NCBI GenBank assembly: GCA_037501455.1
Contig: CM074862.1
Location: 53,537,501 to 53,601,500 of the forward strand
Length of the DNA: 64,000 nucleotides
Direction of reading: 5' to 3'
Origin: Lantana camara
Lineage: Eukaryota > Streptophyta > Magnoliopsida > Lamiales > Verbenaceae
Positions within the stretch are counted from its first letter, which is position 1. The number at the start of each line of letters is the position of its first letter. Position numbers and translations under genes: made by a program. The notes below the pieces were generated by a model. That model had not been told where the DNA came from. It did no database searches and was given only the letters and a program-made list of their open reading frames with translations. This document shows positions 46,701-58,564 of the stretch, piece by piece.

Positions 46701-48258
46701 AGGCTAGTGTCTCAGGTTTGGAAACAGGTTCTAGTAGACAGGGTTCAGTGGTTCTGGTTTCAGAAGCTCGTTTAGCTAATATCTCAGTTCAGCCGGTTTT
46801 GAAGCAGAGATTGATAGAAGCTCAATCTTTGGATCCCGAGATTCAGAAATTGATAACTAAATCAAGGATTGACCCTGAAACCAAGTTTGGATTTGATGAT
46901 TCAAGGTTATTCAGATTTAAAGCTCGGGTTTGTGTTCCAGAAGAACTTAAGCAGTTGGTACTTGATGAAGCCCACAAGTCAGTGTATGCAGTACATCCCG
47001 GTACCACCAAAATGACAAGGATCTAAGGAATTTATATTGGTGGAACGGCATGCAGAGAGACGTTGCTAACTGTGTTAGAAGATGTCAAACATGCCAAGTA
47101 CTGAAAGCAGAACACCAGAAACCGGGAGGAACTCTCCAACCACTTCAAATACCCGAGTGGAAGTGGGAGGAAGTGACAATGGACTTCGTGTCCGGCTTGC
47201 CAAGGACCAAAGGAGGTTCCGATGGAATTTGGGTGATTATTGATCGGTTGACGAAGTCGGCATATTTTCTTAAGGTGAAGATGTCCGATAAGGTTCCTAA
47301 GTTGGCTCGGTTATTTCGGAAAGAGATTGTTAGATTGCATGGTACTCCGGTCAGCATTGTTTCAGATAGAGACCCCCGATTCACATCCAGTTTTTGGCAG
47401 GAATTGCAGAAGTGTTTGGGGACGAAGCTCCACTTTAGTACTGCCTTTCGCCCACAGACGGATGGCCAGTCTGAAAGGCTAATAAGATATCTCGAGGACA
47501 TGCTACGTGCTTGTGCCTTGGATTATCAAGATTTGTGGGATGAACAGTTGGATTTGATTGAGTATGCCTACAATAACAGCTTTCAGTCTTCTATTGGAAT
47601 GGCACCGTATGAGGCTCTATATCGAAGGAAATGTCGATCCCCTCTCTTTTGGGATATTGACGAGTGGAGATAGACCAAAGACGGAAAGCTCGAAAGGGCT
47701 AAGAAGCCTAAGAAAATTCAAGATACCATTGAGAGGGTGAAAGTGATTAGACAGAGGTTGAAGGCGGCACAGGACAGGCAGAGAAGCTATGCAGATAAGA
47801 GAAGACGACCCTTAGAGTTTGAGAAAGGAGATAAGGTCTTTTTAAAGGCATCTCCTAGAAAAGGGTATGCTCGGATTGGTAAAGGCGGGAAGCTTAACCC
47901 TCGCTACTTAGGCCCCTTTGAGATCCTTGATCGAGTTGGGGAAGTAGCTTACAGACTTGATTTACCACCGAGTTTGACCGGGATTCACAATATGTTTCAT
48001 GTCTCACAGCTTCGGAAACATTATCCCGATGAGTCTTCTATTCTTCCAGTTGAGAAAGTTCAGTTAGAGCCGGATTTGACTTTTAAGAAGTATCCAGTTC
48101 AGGTGTTGGATCGGAAGATGCAAGAGTTGAGAAATAGACCGATCCCTCTTGTGAAAGTCTTGTGGCGTGATCAGGAATCCGAGGAAGCCACTTGGGAGAC
48201 TGAGGATAAGATGAAACGGTTGTATCCAGATCTTTTCAAGACCTCACCTCGGACCTGA
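43796..48258 (+). pseudogene. gag-pol polyprotein of gypsy C, multiply interrupted
   Basis: Starts at ATG 43796. Order: gag domain, zinc knuckles CSYCKGPNHTEENC and CYKCGEPGHLISTC (residues about 288 and 308), protease DPGATHSF (about 382), RT, RNase H (YTDAS), integrase with an intact DDE core (MDFVSGLP, SDRDPRF, QTDGQSER) and a C-terminal chromodomain ending YPDLF. Breaks: stops at 45485, 45710, 46094, 46406 and 47671, and a one-base deletion near 47013. The RT active site reads FRDD instead of the usual FIDD or YVDD, an Arg beside the catalytic Asp pair. The final TGA (48256-48258) falls inside the pre-PPT hairpin. It would encode all retrotransposition functions but cannot do so now. Confidence 0.93.
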
Positions 48259-48286
48259 GGATAGGTCCTTTTGAAGGAGGGAGGTT
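48251..48286 (+). other. Pre-PPT stem-loop and polypurine tract of C
   Basis: GGACCT (48251-48256) pairs with AGGTCC (48263-48268) around GAGGAT; then GAAGGAGGGAGG leads to the 3' LTR. The pol stop codon overlaps the end of the 5' arm and the loop. Confidence 0.85.
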
Positions 48287-51188
48287 TGTAACATCCCGAC
48301 TATTCAGACTTTTCAGGTAACCTCGTATGTGCGCTATTTAATTATTTCTTTAAGTGATTATGTGATATTTAATTGCTAACGTCGATTAATTGAAGTTATT
48401 TGAACTTAATTGCGTTGGTATGAATTTGCTTAATTTGATCGTTTTATTTTCCTTCACTTTGTATTTTGCTCGTTCTAGATTGGTATTTAATTCTGATTTT
48501 TGTGAATTCGTGATATGTGTTAATTATATGCTTTATGGACTCGTTTATATGCTCATTATATGTTTTGGTATTTGGTTTGGTTACCTTTTTGGGTTCGTTT
48601 TGGAGACGGGACCTAAAGGAGGCTAAAGAGCATTTAGCGCACCTTGGGTTCCGGGATGCGTATCTTGAGCTCGGGAATTCGGATTCGAATTTCGTCACCT
48701 CCTTTGAACTCGTTTTGATGATTCGGGTTTAATGGGACAAGCCTCATATTTTTCTAAGCTCATTAAGGCCTTCGAATTTCACCCGTAACGAGCCCCTTAT
48801 GCTTGAGAGACACCTTTTTGACCTATTATGACTTTGTGGACCCCACTTAAACCTTAACCAAGCCTTAACCATGAGTTATACCTTGAGTTGAGCCTCTCTT
48901 ATCCCTTATGCTGTTGGAAACCGAGCCAAATCTCTCTCCCTCCCACAAGAACCGATCAGCTAAGCAAAGCAAGAAGGAAGAAGAAACTCTTTGTCCATTT
49001 TCTTGATTTTTGAGCTCAAATCTTCACCCAAGCTTCTCAAATTTGAAAGGTGAGTTCATGGTTGTCATCTACTCTCTCTCTTCTCTCTTTTATGTACTCT
49101 TGAGTTCATTTCCTTTGTTGATTGATGAGATATAGCAAGCATGTGAATAGTAGGTGTTGGGAGAATTTGTTGGATTCTTGCTCCTTTCTTGTTTCCTTGA
49201 GATTTGATGATGATATTATGCTCCTAGGACTTGATTCTTAGCATTTATTACATTTCCTTACTTGGTAGTTGGAGTATGAGTGATTGGTCTTCATTGGGTT
49301 TTTGAGTTGGATGTTGAGCTGAGTACTTCTTTCTGTACCGAGACACGGGGGTGTCTCGGTTTGCCCTATGTTGGTGACACAGGCGTGTCACCTTCTGATT
49401 CCGTTGTTCGTCTGCTATACTGAGACACGGGGGTGTCTCAGTTTGTCCTTCCAGGGGAGGCCCTGGCGTGTCTCCTAGGAACTCTAGTTTTTCGCCCTTC
49501 TTTGCTTGGTTTTGCTTCATTTCCGTTGCTTCTTATTGATCCTTCTTGCCTCATTCTGGTGTGTATGCATGACCAACTTGTTATATTTTGTGTTAAGCCT
49601 TATGTTATGAATTTGTGACTTGATTTGCATCCTCGTTTATGATGTATGTCCGAATATGCATTGAATGCTCATAAATGACCTAAATGTGGATTCATTTCAT
49701 ATCATTTGCATCATAAATATACATACGCATGTACCGAGCGTCAATGTGGTTCATATTGAGTCTAAGAGTGTTCCTTGTTGGTTGTCTTGTTCAGAGGATC
49801 TCCTTGTAGAGGACGAGCTTGCTCCGTAGGTATCCGGTTGTCACACTTTTGTCTCCACTACGTTCGTTGACAAGGTGAGGTTTTTGTTCTTTTAGTTACT
49901 CGACCTATAATCCTATTTGATTTGAAACCTCGCATGCGAATACGTATAATATATGGTAAATAAGTGTATGATACATATGTTGCGGGACTTCTCCCATTTG
50001 TTATAAGAGTTTGAAAACGTTTTGTATAAGTATATAAGCTATTTTGCTTTCGTTTGAAAAGTTTAGTTTTGTGCAAGTGTGTGCGTAAGCGAGATGTGGC
50101 TTTGAAAGATAAGCTTTGAGATATGCCTGTGTGCTTTCGTGATATGTTTAGGCCCCGGAGTGTGGTATGGTAATCTCGGGACGATCGAGGGGTCGCCGAG
50201 CTCTTCCATCAACACCTCCATTTGAGAGTCTCACCTAACCTTGGGAGGTTGAGGAAGGGTGTTTCTCTTGAGCTGGTGGAGGCAACCGCCGAAGGTTTCA
50301 AGGTAGTGATTAAACCTTGTCTCGTCTGTGTATGTGGATAGTTAGCGCCGATCAACCCTTCTATCAACCGGTGTTGGGGATGGATTCTAATTTGTTTTGT
50401 TTTGCTTTGATCTTCGTATACGGAAGTTGGGATTTGTGTGACTCGTACTCGCCGAGTTGGTTTAGCTTTGCATGATATATGGAACGAGAGTGGATTCTTA
50501 ATTCCCCTAAAACTTGGAGTTTGGCTTTTGGCCTTGTACCTTTCCTTTAACCTATGTATATCTATATCACGGGAACTACTTTAGCTTGTAAAAACCACTC
50601 TCGGTTCAAGGATCCTTCCGTTTTGATACATGCTTTGCTCTATATATATATCGGGTGCGTGAGTTAGCCCCCTCTCTAGTCGCTAGGACTAACCCTCGTT
50701 GTTGTTTTCCCCCTTTTCCCTTTCTTTTGTGTTTGCAGGTTCTTCCGAGTCAAGCTAGGCGGCAAGTGTCTTTTGGGTTTACTTGTGGTATTGCTTGGGT
50801 CTTCGTGCATCGTAGTGGATTTCCTTTCCTTTACTTTACGCATTTTGGATGATGTATTCTGAATATACTTATGCTACTCTGGCCGTGATGGCATTGGATA
50901 TTTTGTATATTTTGTATATGAACTAGCATGAATGCTTGACCCTTCCCCATTTTTGATATGTATATGTGATGATCTTGGGAATCATGTTTGGTATATGAAT
51001 TGCTTCCGCTACTCTGATTTTTAATTTGCGCAGTTTTCTAATTTGAGGGTCTAGGCCGCCTAGCGAGGGTATGAGTTTTGTGTGTCTCCCGTTCGCTATG
51101 GTTTGATACGGGTGCGAACTTCCATTTCGTTACTCGTGTTGGACCTTAGTGCGGGGGATGTGGCACCCTTCACTCCGGGGGTGTTACA
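48287..51188 (+). repeat. 3' LTR of element C
   Basis: 2902 bp, same layout as the 5' LTR, with the hairpin array at 49338-49442 and about 88 bp of extra sequence around 49082-49185. Followed by AGCTC (51189-51193). Confidence 0.94.
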
Positions 51189-51503
51189 AGCTCACTCTCG
51201 GGGCAGATCATATAGGGGATAACAAACTCATAGCCCTAAACTATGCAACGACGGTGAACGGTACTTGTAGCATCCATGATACATGCATTCATGAAAATTT
51301 AATTCAAATAGTTTCTATGTTATGTGCTTTGATTTCTTACCTTGTCCAATTTGATTGGAGTATTTGATAGTAAACGTGAACGATATTTGTTACTTGCTTC
51401 GAGTGCCTTATGTGATTTTAATTATGATCTTGCGTGAGTTGCTTGGGAGTATTGGAAACTTCCTTGCTTTATTTTTGTTTATTTGTTATTTGTTTATTTT
51501 GTT

Positions 51504-51665
51504 TGAGAGACGGGGTGCTCTCGTTGTGTGTAAGAGACGGGGATTCTCTGATTTTTGTTTGAGAGACGGGGTGCTCTCTTTACTTACGAGAGACGGGGTT
51601 CTCTCATTGTTGCTCGAGAGATGGGGCTCTCTCCGTGTTGTTTGTGAGAGACGGGGAATCTCTCA
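51504..51665 (+). repeat. Hairpin array GAGAGACGGGG..CTCTC in E, about six units
   Basis: Units about 28-30 bp apart, for example GAGAGACGGGGTGCTCTC (twice), GAGAGACGGGGTTCTCTC and GAGAGATGGGGCTCTCTC. The last is identical, on the minus strand, to a unit in element D near 21452. Confidence 0.85.
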
Positions 51666-51687
51666 TTGTTTGTTCGATCGATTTAGT

Positions 51688-51705
51688 GAATCCGAGGACG
51701 GATTC
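51688..51705 (+). other. Pre-PPT stem-loop of E
   Basis: GAATCCG (51688-51694) pairs with CGGATTC (51699-51705) around AGGA. Compared with A and B one stem pair is changed on both arms (CTG/CAG to CCG/CGG). Confidence 0.85.
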
Positions 51706-51723
51706 TTTTTAAGGGGGTGAGTT

Positions 51724-53816
51724 TGTAACGCCCCAACTTTTCAGTATTTTAAAATGACAAATGTGTTTACTAGTTGCGCAAATTAATTGGTTGTTTTTAG
51801 TGTTTTCTATAATTAAATTTCATTGTTTAATTGTTAAATAAGTGAGTAATTGAAATATATGCAATATTTGAATTTCAAATTATGTGAATAACTTGTGTGC
51901 TCCTTAATTACGCGAAATAGTTATTTTACGTTTTTATATAGTTAATTTTATTTTAAATATATTAGATGTTAATAATGTTGATTATGTTAATTATCATATC
52001 CTAAGTTATTTAATATTAAATATTTTGTGAAATTCATATCAAATTGATATTTATTTCATAAATTGAACTTGATAGTAACATGAATTAATTTCTCGAATTT
52101 GAGTTAGTTTCTTTTATGGACTTACTTGCTCATTTTCATGAACTTGAGTACTTAATTGCATTGGTTATAATTGAGCATTTGTTATGGAATTGTGGCTAAT
52201 TGCATAACTTAATAAATGGGAGGACTTAATAGCAACTTGAGCATTTCTTCTTGATACATAGCAGCAATCACGTACCATGCTTCTCATTTACATACAAACA
52301 CATTACATACATCTTGTTCTTTCTCCCTTGCTCAATCGAACCAAACCCTACTTGGAGGAGTGGGAGATTTCTTCATCCAAGCATCAATTGTGTGGGAATT
52401 GTGATCATTGAAGCATCATCAACATCATCTCTTCATCTTAGCTTCCATTTCTTTCATTTAAGTTCGTTTCCAGGGCGGAGACTTTCGAGTTGAATAGGCA
52501 CCCGTATTGCTCATGCATTATGTCTCGTGTTATTCCAGGTGAGGGTGTTTTCGTTCTAGTTACGTATCAATCCCTACAACCCTTATGTGATAAGTTTTGG
52601 GCCATAAACCTTATATATGCATATACCATTTTCAAAGTGGAGTCATCGAGTAAATTATTATCGAGTAACCCTTTTCTAATGAATTATGAATATGTTATGT
52701 TTCTTATGAATTGATATGTTTTGGTGAGATTATGCATGTATGTTATGTTCACGGGCCCAGGAATTCAGTACATGTGACTATCCGGGGAGGCAAGGGCCGA
52801 CGGTGATCCCATGTGCTGATTCCATTATGTTTAACGGCGAAATGGACCTCGTCAAGGAGTTTTTGACGAGGAAACACTAACCGGGCTTTGAGAACTCATG
52901 AACCTCATAGCCACAATGATATGTTTAGGTGGTCGGGCCTTGCAAACCCGTCCACCACCCGGAGGAAGAAGGTTGGAACTTATTTTATGATTATGATTAT
53001 GATTATGTTATGATTGATAGGCATCGTGCGGGAAGGCCGGGACACGGATTGCCCAAACGAATATGTTTTAGGATATGATATATGATTTGTGTGTATTATG
53101 ATATATTGCATGATCACCTATTTAATGTATTAATGATATTTATCGTACACGGTCGGAGTTTGGTTGGAGATAATGCACGCTCACTCGCCGAGCCTTATTG
53201 TTTATGTATGATTTATGAACTTAATAAAATTAATATGAGTAGTTGTAAAGTCCGAGCATTGCTTAGTTACTCTTTTACCCCCTTGGGAACTAATTTTAAA
53301 TAAAACCTTGCTCGGGATTTATGACTTGCATGCGCATGTTTCTATATGTGTATCGCTCCTGCTCACTCAGTCTTCTGAGACTGACCCCTCTTTCCCCCTT
53401 TTCCAGTTTCTTTTGCAGGTGTTGGTTACTAGGCGGAGTTAGAGTGTCAAGTCATTGTTCTAGTCTCACTCATTTACACTCACTACATACTATATGGTTT
53501 CTAAGTATTGTATTGACCTTTTATGGTTGGCCGTTGTGCCTTTATTGAACTGATATTATTTCAGGACAAGTGTATTGATTAGTGGAACCCATAGTTATAC
53601 TCTTGTTGGATTTCATTTATTTCTTTAATATTATGTGAATGATTTCCTTGCTTCCGCATTTTGGCTTTTGTTGATTGTTCCGGGGTTAGCTTCCGCCTAG
53701 TCAGGACTGTATTTTTCCTTTCGCTGTGAGTACGATTCATGTATGGACTGCTTATTTCATATGTGGATTAGACTCATAGTGCGGGGGATGTGGTGCCTAT
53801 CGTCCCGGGTGCTACA
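51724..53816 (+). repeat. 3' LTR of gypsy-like element E
   Basis: 2093 bp, TGTAACGCCCC to GGTGCTACA, directly after a purine tract and directly before copia gag sequence. It shares modules with the LTRs of A and B: the stem-loop at 52760-52823, CACCCGGAGGAAGAAGG, an acceptor-like CTTTTGCAG ending at 53418 and GTGCGGGGGATGTGG near the end. It lacks most of putative intron 1 and the hairpin array; a donor-like CCAG|GTGAGGG is at 52539. The 5' LTR lies left of the window, so E is not a solo LTR. Confidence 0.85.
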
Positions 53817-56800
53817 ACACTTGTACGATTGGTAAATCATCCAACAGATAAAACTTGGGAGATTTATGACCATCTCGAGCAATTGTACCGCCCCAAAGAG
53901 CGTGTTCTAAGGTACAACACCTCTAAGGAGCTCTTTCATCTCAGAATGAAAGAAGGTACAAGTGTCCATGAGCACAATCTGAAGTTTCTTGTTTTGAATG
54001 AGGAACTAACCTCCATGGAGATGCCACTGAGTGAAGAACTCGTTATGGACATGTTGCTTGCGTCGCTTCCACCGTCATCCAATCCTTTCGTGCTAAACTT
54101 CAATGTGAATCATCATCATGCTATTGTAGCTAAGCTGATTAGTCAACTTGTGACTGCTGAAGATACGATAAAGAAAGATCGCAAAGTAATGATGGTCACT
54201 TTCTCTTCTAGGCCTTCTAAAGGTAAAGGGAAGAAAGTTCCCAAGAAGAAGGGATCTCTCAAACCCGATGGAGGGGTTAAAAAGAGAAAGGCCAGGAAGA
54301 GAAAGGATCCGATAGAGGACGTTTCCCACCATTGTGGCAAGAAAGGGCATTGGAAGATGAACTGCCAAGAGTACAAAGATACTCTAAAGAAAGGTGTGTT
54401 TATTGTTGAAGTAAATCTATCTATTGATTCTAATTCTTGGGTACTTGATACCGGCTGTGGAGCTCATATTTGTAATGATGTATAAATGCTAAATGAGGTC
54501 CAGCAGCTTGAAGAAGGAGAATGCGTCTTGGAGGTTAGGAGTGGATCAAGCGTTCAAGCTCAAGCCATCTGGACGTGTAGATTAGATTTAGGTGTCTTTA
54601 CTTTAGTTTTGAACAAAGTCCTTTATATACCTTCTATTATTCGTAATATAATTTCAATTGCAATACTTGATTGTGAAGGATATGAGACCTTCTCCAGAAA
54701 TGGAAACTTTTATCTTGAGAAGAATAAAACTTCCGTTTTGCTTGGTACATTATCTAATGGACTTTATACAATTAAAGACACCAATATTCTGAATATACAA
54801 CAATTAAACAAACACAAAAGAGATAACAAATCTCGGCTTCTTTATGGCACGCACGTTTAGGGCATATTTCTAAAGATAGGATTGCTAAGCTAACCAATTT
54901 AGGATCATTCTATGATAATGAACTTAAGGGGTTAACTCTCAGTGGACTCCTCCAGGAACTCCTCAATTAAATGGAGTTTCAGAGAGAAAGAACTGAACCT
55001 AACTTGATATGGTTCGTTCCATGATGAGTTTCACTGAATTGCCACCTTCGTTCTAGGGTTATGCCTTAGAATCAGCAGTTAAGATTCTAAATCTTGTTCC
55101 CTCCAAATCTTTACCCAAAACCCCATTTGAGATGTGATTTGGCAAAATCCCTAATTATTCCTACTTAAGAATTTGGGGTTGTCCTCCTTACGTGAAGAAG
55201 GCAGTGGGAGATAAGCTTGAAGCTAGATCAAGCTTATGCAACTTCATAGGATATCCTAGAGAGTCAATAGGAAATTATTTCTACGATCCTCTTGAGCAAA
55301 AGGTCTTTGTGTCAAGAAATGCTAATTTTCATGAGGACTCATTCCTTAAAGAAAAGAAAGGAAAGATTACAGAACTCGAAGAGGTTCAAGACCAAGGTCC
55401 CACGCCAAGTTTGGAGACTAACGTCCCTCAGCCAATCACAGAGAGTGATACACGCGAAAATCCTCCTCTGGTAAGACGTTCTGAATGCATTCCTAGACAA
55501 CCAGAGAGATGGTATGGTTTTCTCCACCAAACATCTCAAATGGATAATGTTCCATTAACTTATGAACAGTGGAAAAAAGCAATGAAATCTGAGATGGATT
55601 CCATGTACTCTAATCAAGTTTTGACCTTGGTTGATCCACCTGATGGAATCAGGCCCATAGGGTGCAAATGGATATATAAGCGTAAGCTTGGAGTAGATGG
55701 AAGCGTGGTAGCCTTTAAAGCAAGATTAGTTGCTAAAGGTTTCACTCAAAGACCAGGTGTAGACTTTGATGAAACCTTCTCCCCGTTTGCAATGCAAAAA
55801 TCCATTAGGATATTGCTTGCCATTGCAGCATATTATGATTATGAGATATGGCAAATGGGTGTGAAAACTGCCTTTCTCAATGGAGACATTGACAAAGACA
55901 TTTACATGGAGCAATCTATGGGTTTCACATTTAGTGGGAGCGAACAAAAGGTTTGTAAACTCCAAAGATCAATCTTCGGATTGAAACAAGCTTCTAGGAA
56001 TTGGAACATTCGATTTGATGAAGCAGTCAAATTGTTTTGCTTTATTCAAAATCCGAATGAGTCCTGCATGTACAAGAAAGAATTCGAAACCTCGGTTCAA
56101 TTTCTTATACTTTATGTCGATGACATCCTTCTCATTGGGAATGCGAAGGATGACATGAAAGTAACAAAATCTTGGTTATCGAACTAATTTGAGATGAAGG
56201 ATCTTGGTGATGCATCCTACATTCTCAGGATAAAGATCTATCGGGATATATCTAGGATATTGTTAGGATTATCACAGTCGGTTTACATAGACGAAGTACT
56301 AAAGAGGTTTAGTATGGATGAATCCAGACGTGGAAAACTTCCATTGGGCCGGGGAACAGTTCTTTCGAAGAAGCTGTGTCCCAAGACTGAACTTGAAAAG
56401 TCCACGATGTCAAAAATTCCTTATGCATCAGCTATAGGAAGCATAATCTATGCGATGCTATGTACTCGACTGGATGTGACTTATGCATTTAGCGTGACTA
56501 GCCGATTCCAATTTGACCCTGGTGAAGGTCACTGGACTGTTGTAAAGAATATACTTAAGTACTTAAGAAGAACTAAGGATTTATTCTTAGTTTACGGAGG
56601 CCAGCAAGATCTTGTCATTAAAGGATACTGTAATGCAAGCCTTGCATCAGACATGGATGACTTTAAATCCATGTCAGGATACATATTCTGCCTTAACGGC
56701 GGAGCAGTGAGTTGGAAAAGTTCCAAGCAAGTAACCAGTGCATATTCGACCACTGAGGCCGAATACTTAGCTACAAACGATGCAGCTAAGGAAGGTGTTT

Positions 56801-57066
56801 AGGTAAGAAACTTCATCCACGAGTTGGGTGTAGTTACTAGCATTAAAGACCCCGTTATAGTGTTTTGTGACAACACCGGGGCGGTTGCTCAAGCAAGAGA
56901 ACCAAGATCTCACCAAAGGACCAAGCACATTTTGAGGAAGTATCACTTAATCCGTGATATCATCAAGAGAGGAGATGTGCAAATTGAAAGGGTCACATCA
57001 ATAGAGAACATGGCAGATCCACTTACTAAAGCCCTTAGTCAACAGGCTTTCAAAGGACATTTTTAG
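53817..57066 (+). pseudogene. Ty1/copia gag-pol, 5' truncated in the window and degraded
   Basis: Begins within gag, directly after the E LTR; its upstream part must lie left of the window. Order: gag (NHPTDKTWEIYDHLEQLY onward), a degenerate zinc knuckle HHCGKKGHWKMNC with the first Cys missing, protease DTGCGAHIC, GAG-pre-integrase block, a shortened integrase, RT (KWIYKRKLGVDG, YVDDILLIG) and RNase H (GGAVSWKSSKQ, STTEAEYLA). Most of the integrase catalytic core is absent between about 54940 and 54950. Stops lie at 54483, 56185 and 56800, with frameshifts near 54840 and in 54950-55190. Pol order (integrase before RT) and motifs are typical of copia; I place it only loosely in the Tork/Angela/TAR group. 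Confidence 0.9.
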
Positions 57067-57118
57067 AAGATGGGTCTTAGATTAGCACCTAAGTGGCTTT
57101 GACGGGCAAGTGGGGGAT

Positions 57119-58107
57119 TGTTGGGAATAGTTCCCTTAAAGCAGATGTTTTCTTTACTAATTCCTTGTAAAGTCACAAATAGTCTTTGAATAATAAACGA
57201 GATGATTTTGTTCATAGGCAATCACTTCTTTATGTGCTTATTTATGTCTGTTTGGGTTGACAGTGTTTTGCATGTATTGAACTCCCCTAATCCAATGAGG
57301 CCGTTATGAACTTTATCGTTGTGGGAACTGCACATGAAACAAGTTCTTAACTCCATAGGCGAGGATTAGAAACTTCTCTAAGTCAATGGGTTTGACAGAC
57401 AGTGGGAGTGTCGACCTTGACTCTGCTGAGACTTACTTATGTGATTATTTCCTTTTGAAGGATCATTCAGTTTCATAGAGTGATAAGTGCATACGTTGAT
57501 GCGTTCATAATACAATAAGGGTGATTGTTACAAGAACTTCATCGCTGAGATATCCCGCGTGAGAACATTCCTAAATAGGAAAGGAAGTTTCCTGAAACTT
57601 CCAGATTAGGAAATATCTCACAAGTCAATGACGTGATTCATTTATACTTAGACTTGAGATTCTGTAATGCCTCATATGAGCTAACTCTGTGATCTTTGAC
57701 ATAAGCTCAAAAGGTGTCACCATATAGACACCTGAACCACGGCCTACGTTGGAATTATACAAGTGGCATATGTAGAATTAGTAGAATCGAAAAAGGACCT
57801 ACACTTGTTAAGAACAAGAATGATCTCTTACTGATTTCAGTTGTTCGTAGTCCATTAAACATTAAACCCTTGGACAAGGTGGATAAAGATCAAGACATCT
57901 AGAAAATGAGGTTTTCTAGGATTGAGATTGAAATGGATATGAAACGAAGTTAACTTTAAAGATCAAGAATACTTGGGCTCTAAGAATATTCCCATGCCTT
58001 AGTTCTTGATTGAGAGATGAAGCTGTAGGAGGATCGTATTTCACTGATTGTCATTGACTGAAAGGTTCTTCGATTCATTTGGTTATTCGGCTAGGGGTCA
58101 CACACCC
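57119..58107 (+). repeat. 3' LTR of the copia element, interrupted by the TRIM
   Basis: Starts TGTTGGGAATAGTTCCC after a purine tract (GGCAAGTGGGGGATT). It aligns in blocks with the solo LTR at 27571-29459 up to GGCTAGGGGTCACACACCC, where the TRIM begins. By comparison about half of the LTR should lie beyond the nested elements, outside the window. Confidence 0.85.
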
Positions 58108-58564
58108 TGTAATAGCCCAAAGACCCGCCGTTCGATATTGTCCACTTTGGCCAAGGGTAGGCCCCAAGCGCCTCACGGTTTTACGTTTCGAGCCACTGGT
58201 ATAACCCAGTGCACCCAAAAGGCCTCTACTCAGGGGAGAGAGATCCACTACTTATAAAGCAGCTTCAAACCACTCTCCAATCCAATGTGGCACAAGCACT
58301 TTGAGACTTACAGTCCACCCCCCCAGAAGGGCCCAGCGTCCTCGCTGGCACACCAAATCTGGGCCCCTGGCTCTGATACCATTTGTAACAGCCCAAAGAC
58401 CCGCCGTTCGATATTGTCCGCTTTGGCCAAGGGTAGACCCCAAGTGCCTCACGGTTTTACGTTTCGAGCCACTGGTATAACCAAGTGCACCCAAAAGGCC
58501 TCTACTCAGGGGAGAGAGATCCACTACTTATAAAGCAGCTTCAAACCACTCTCCAATCCGATGT
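58108..58564 (-). mobile_element. TRIM (terminal-repeat retrotransposon in miniature), minus strand, cut by F
   Basis: Left LTR 58108-58312 (205 bp, TGTAATAGCCC to GACTTACA), interior 58313-58383 (71 bp), right LTR from 58384, cut at 58564 by element F. In minus orientation a purine tract (complement of TCCACCCCCCCAG) abuts the left LTR and a tRNA-iMet primer site (complement of GGCTCTGATACCA, 58369-58381) abuts the right LTR. It is non-coding and depends on other elements. The LTR copies differ at about six sites. Confidence 0.88.

Larger units (their letters stand above)
40773..51188 (+). mobile_element. Ty3/gypsy chromovirus C (Tekay/Del-like), both LTRs, degraded coding
   Basis: 5' LTR 40773-43585 (2813 bp), primer site 43594-43605, gag-pol 43796-48258, purine tract ending at 48286, 3' LTR 48287-51188 (2902 bp). 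Target duplication AGCTC at 40768-40772 and 51189-51193. The LTRs differ at about 14 sites in their first 300 bp by eye, so it is older than A. The 5' LTR lacks about 88 bp present in the 3' LTR (around 49082-49185). Confidence 0.95.
51189..51723 (+). other. 3' end of element E interior: repeat array, hairpin and polypurine tract
   Basis: From the right target copy of C to the E 3' LTR. It holds an array of GAGAGACGGGG hairpins (51504-51665), the pre-PPT stem-loop 51688-51705 and the purine tract AAGGGGGTGAG (51711-51721). No gag-pol is recognised. The arrangement closely parallels the interior of D. Confidence 0.75.

Noticed and set aside
51724..53816. Solo gypsy LTR
   Set aside because: A polypurine tract, hairpin and array directly upstream show it is the 3' LTR of an element whose left part is outside the window.
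58048..58533. Two near-identical 70-80 codon frames suggesting a duplicated small gene
   Set aside because: They are the two TRIM LTRs read in one frame.
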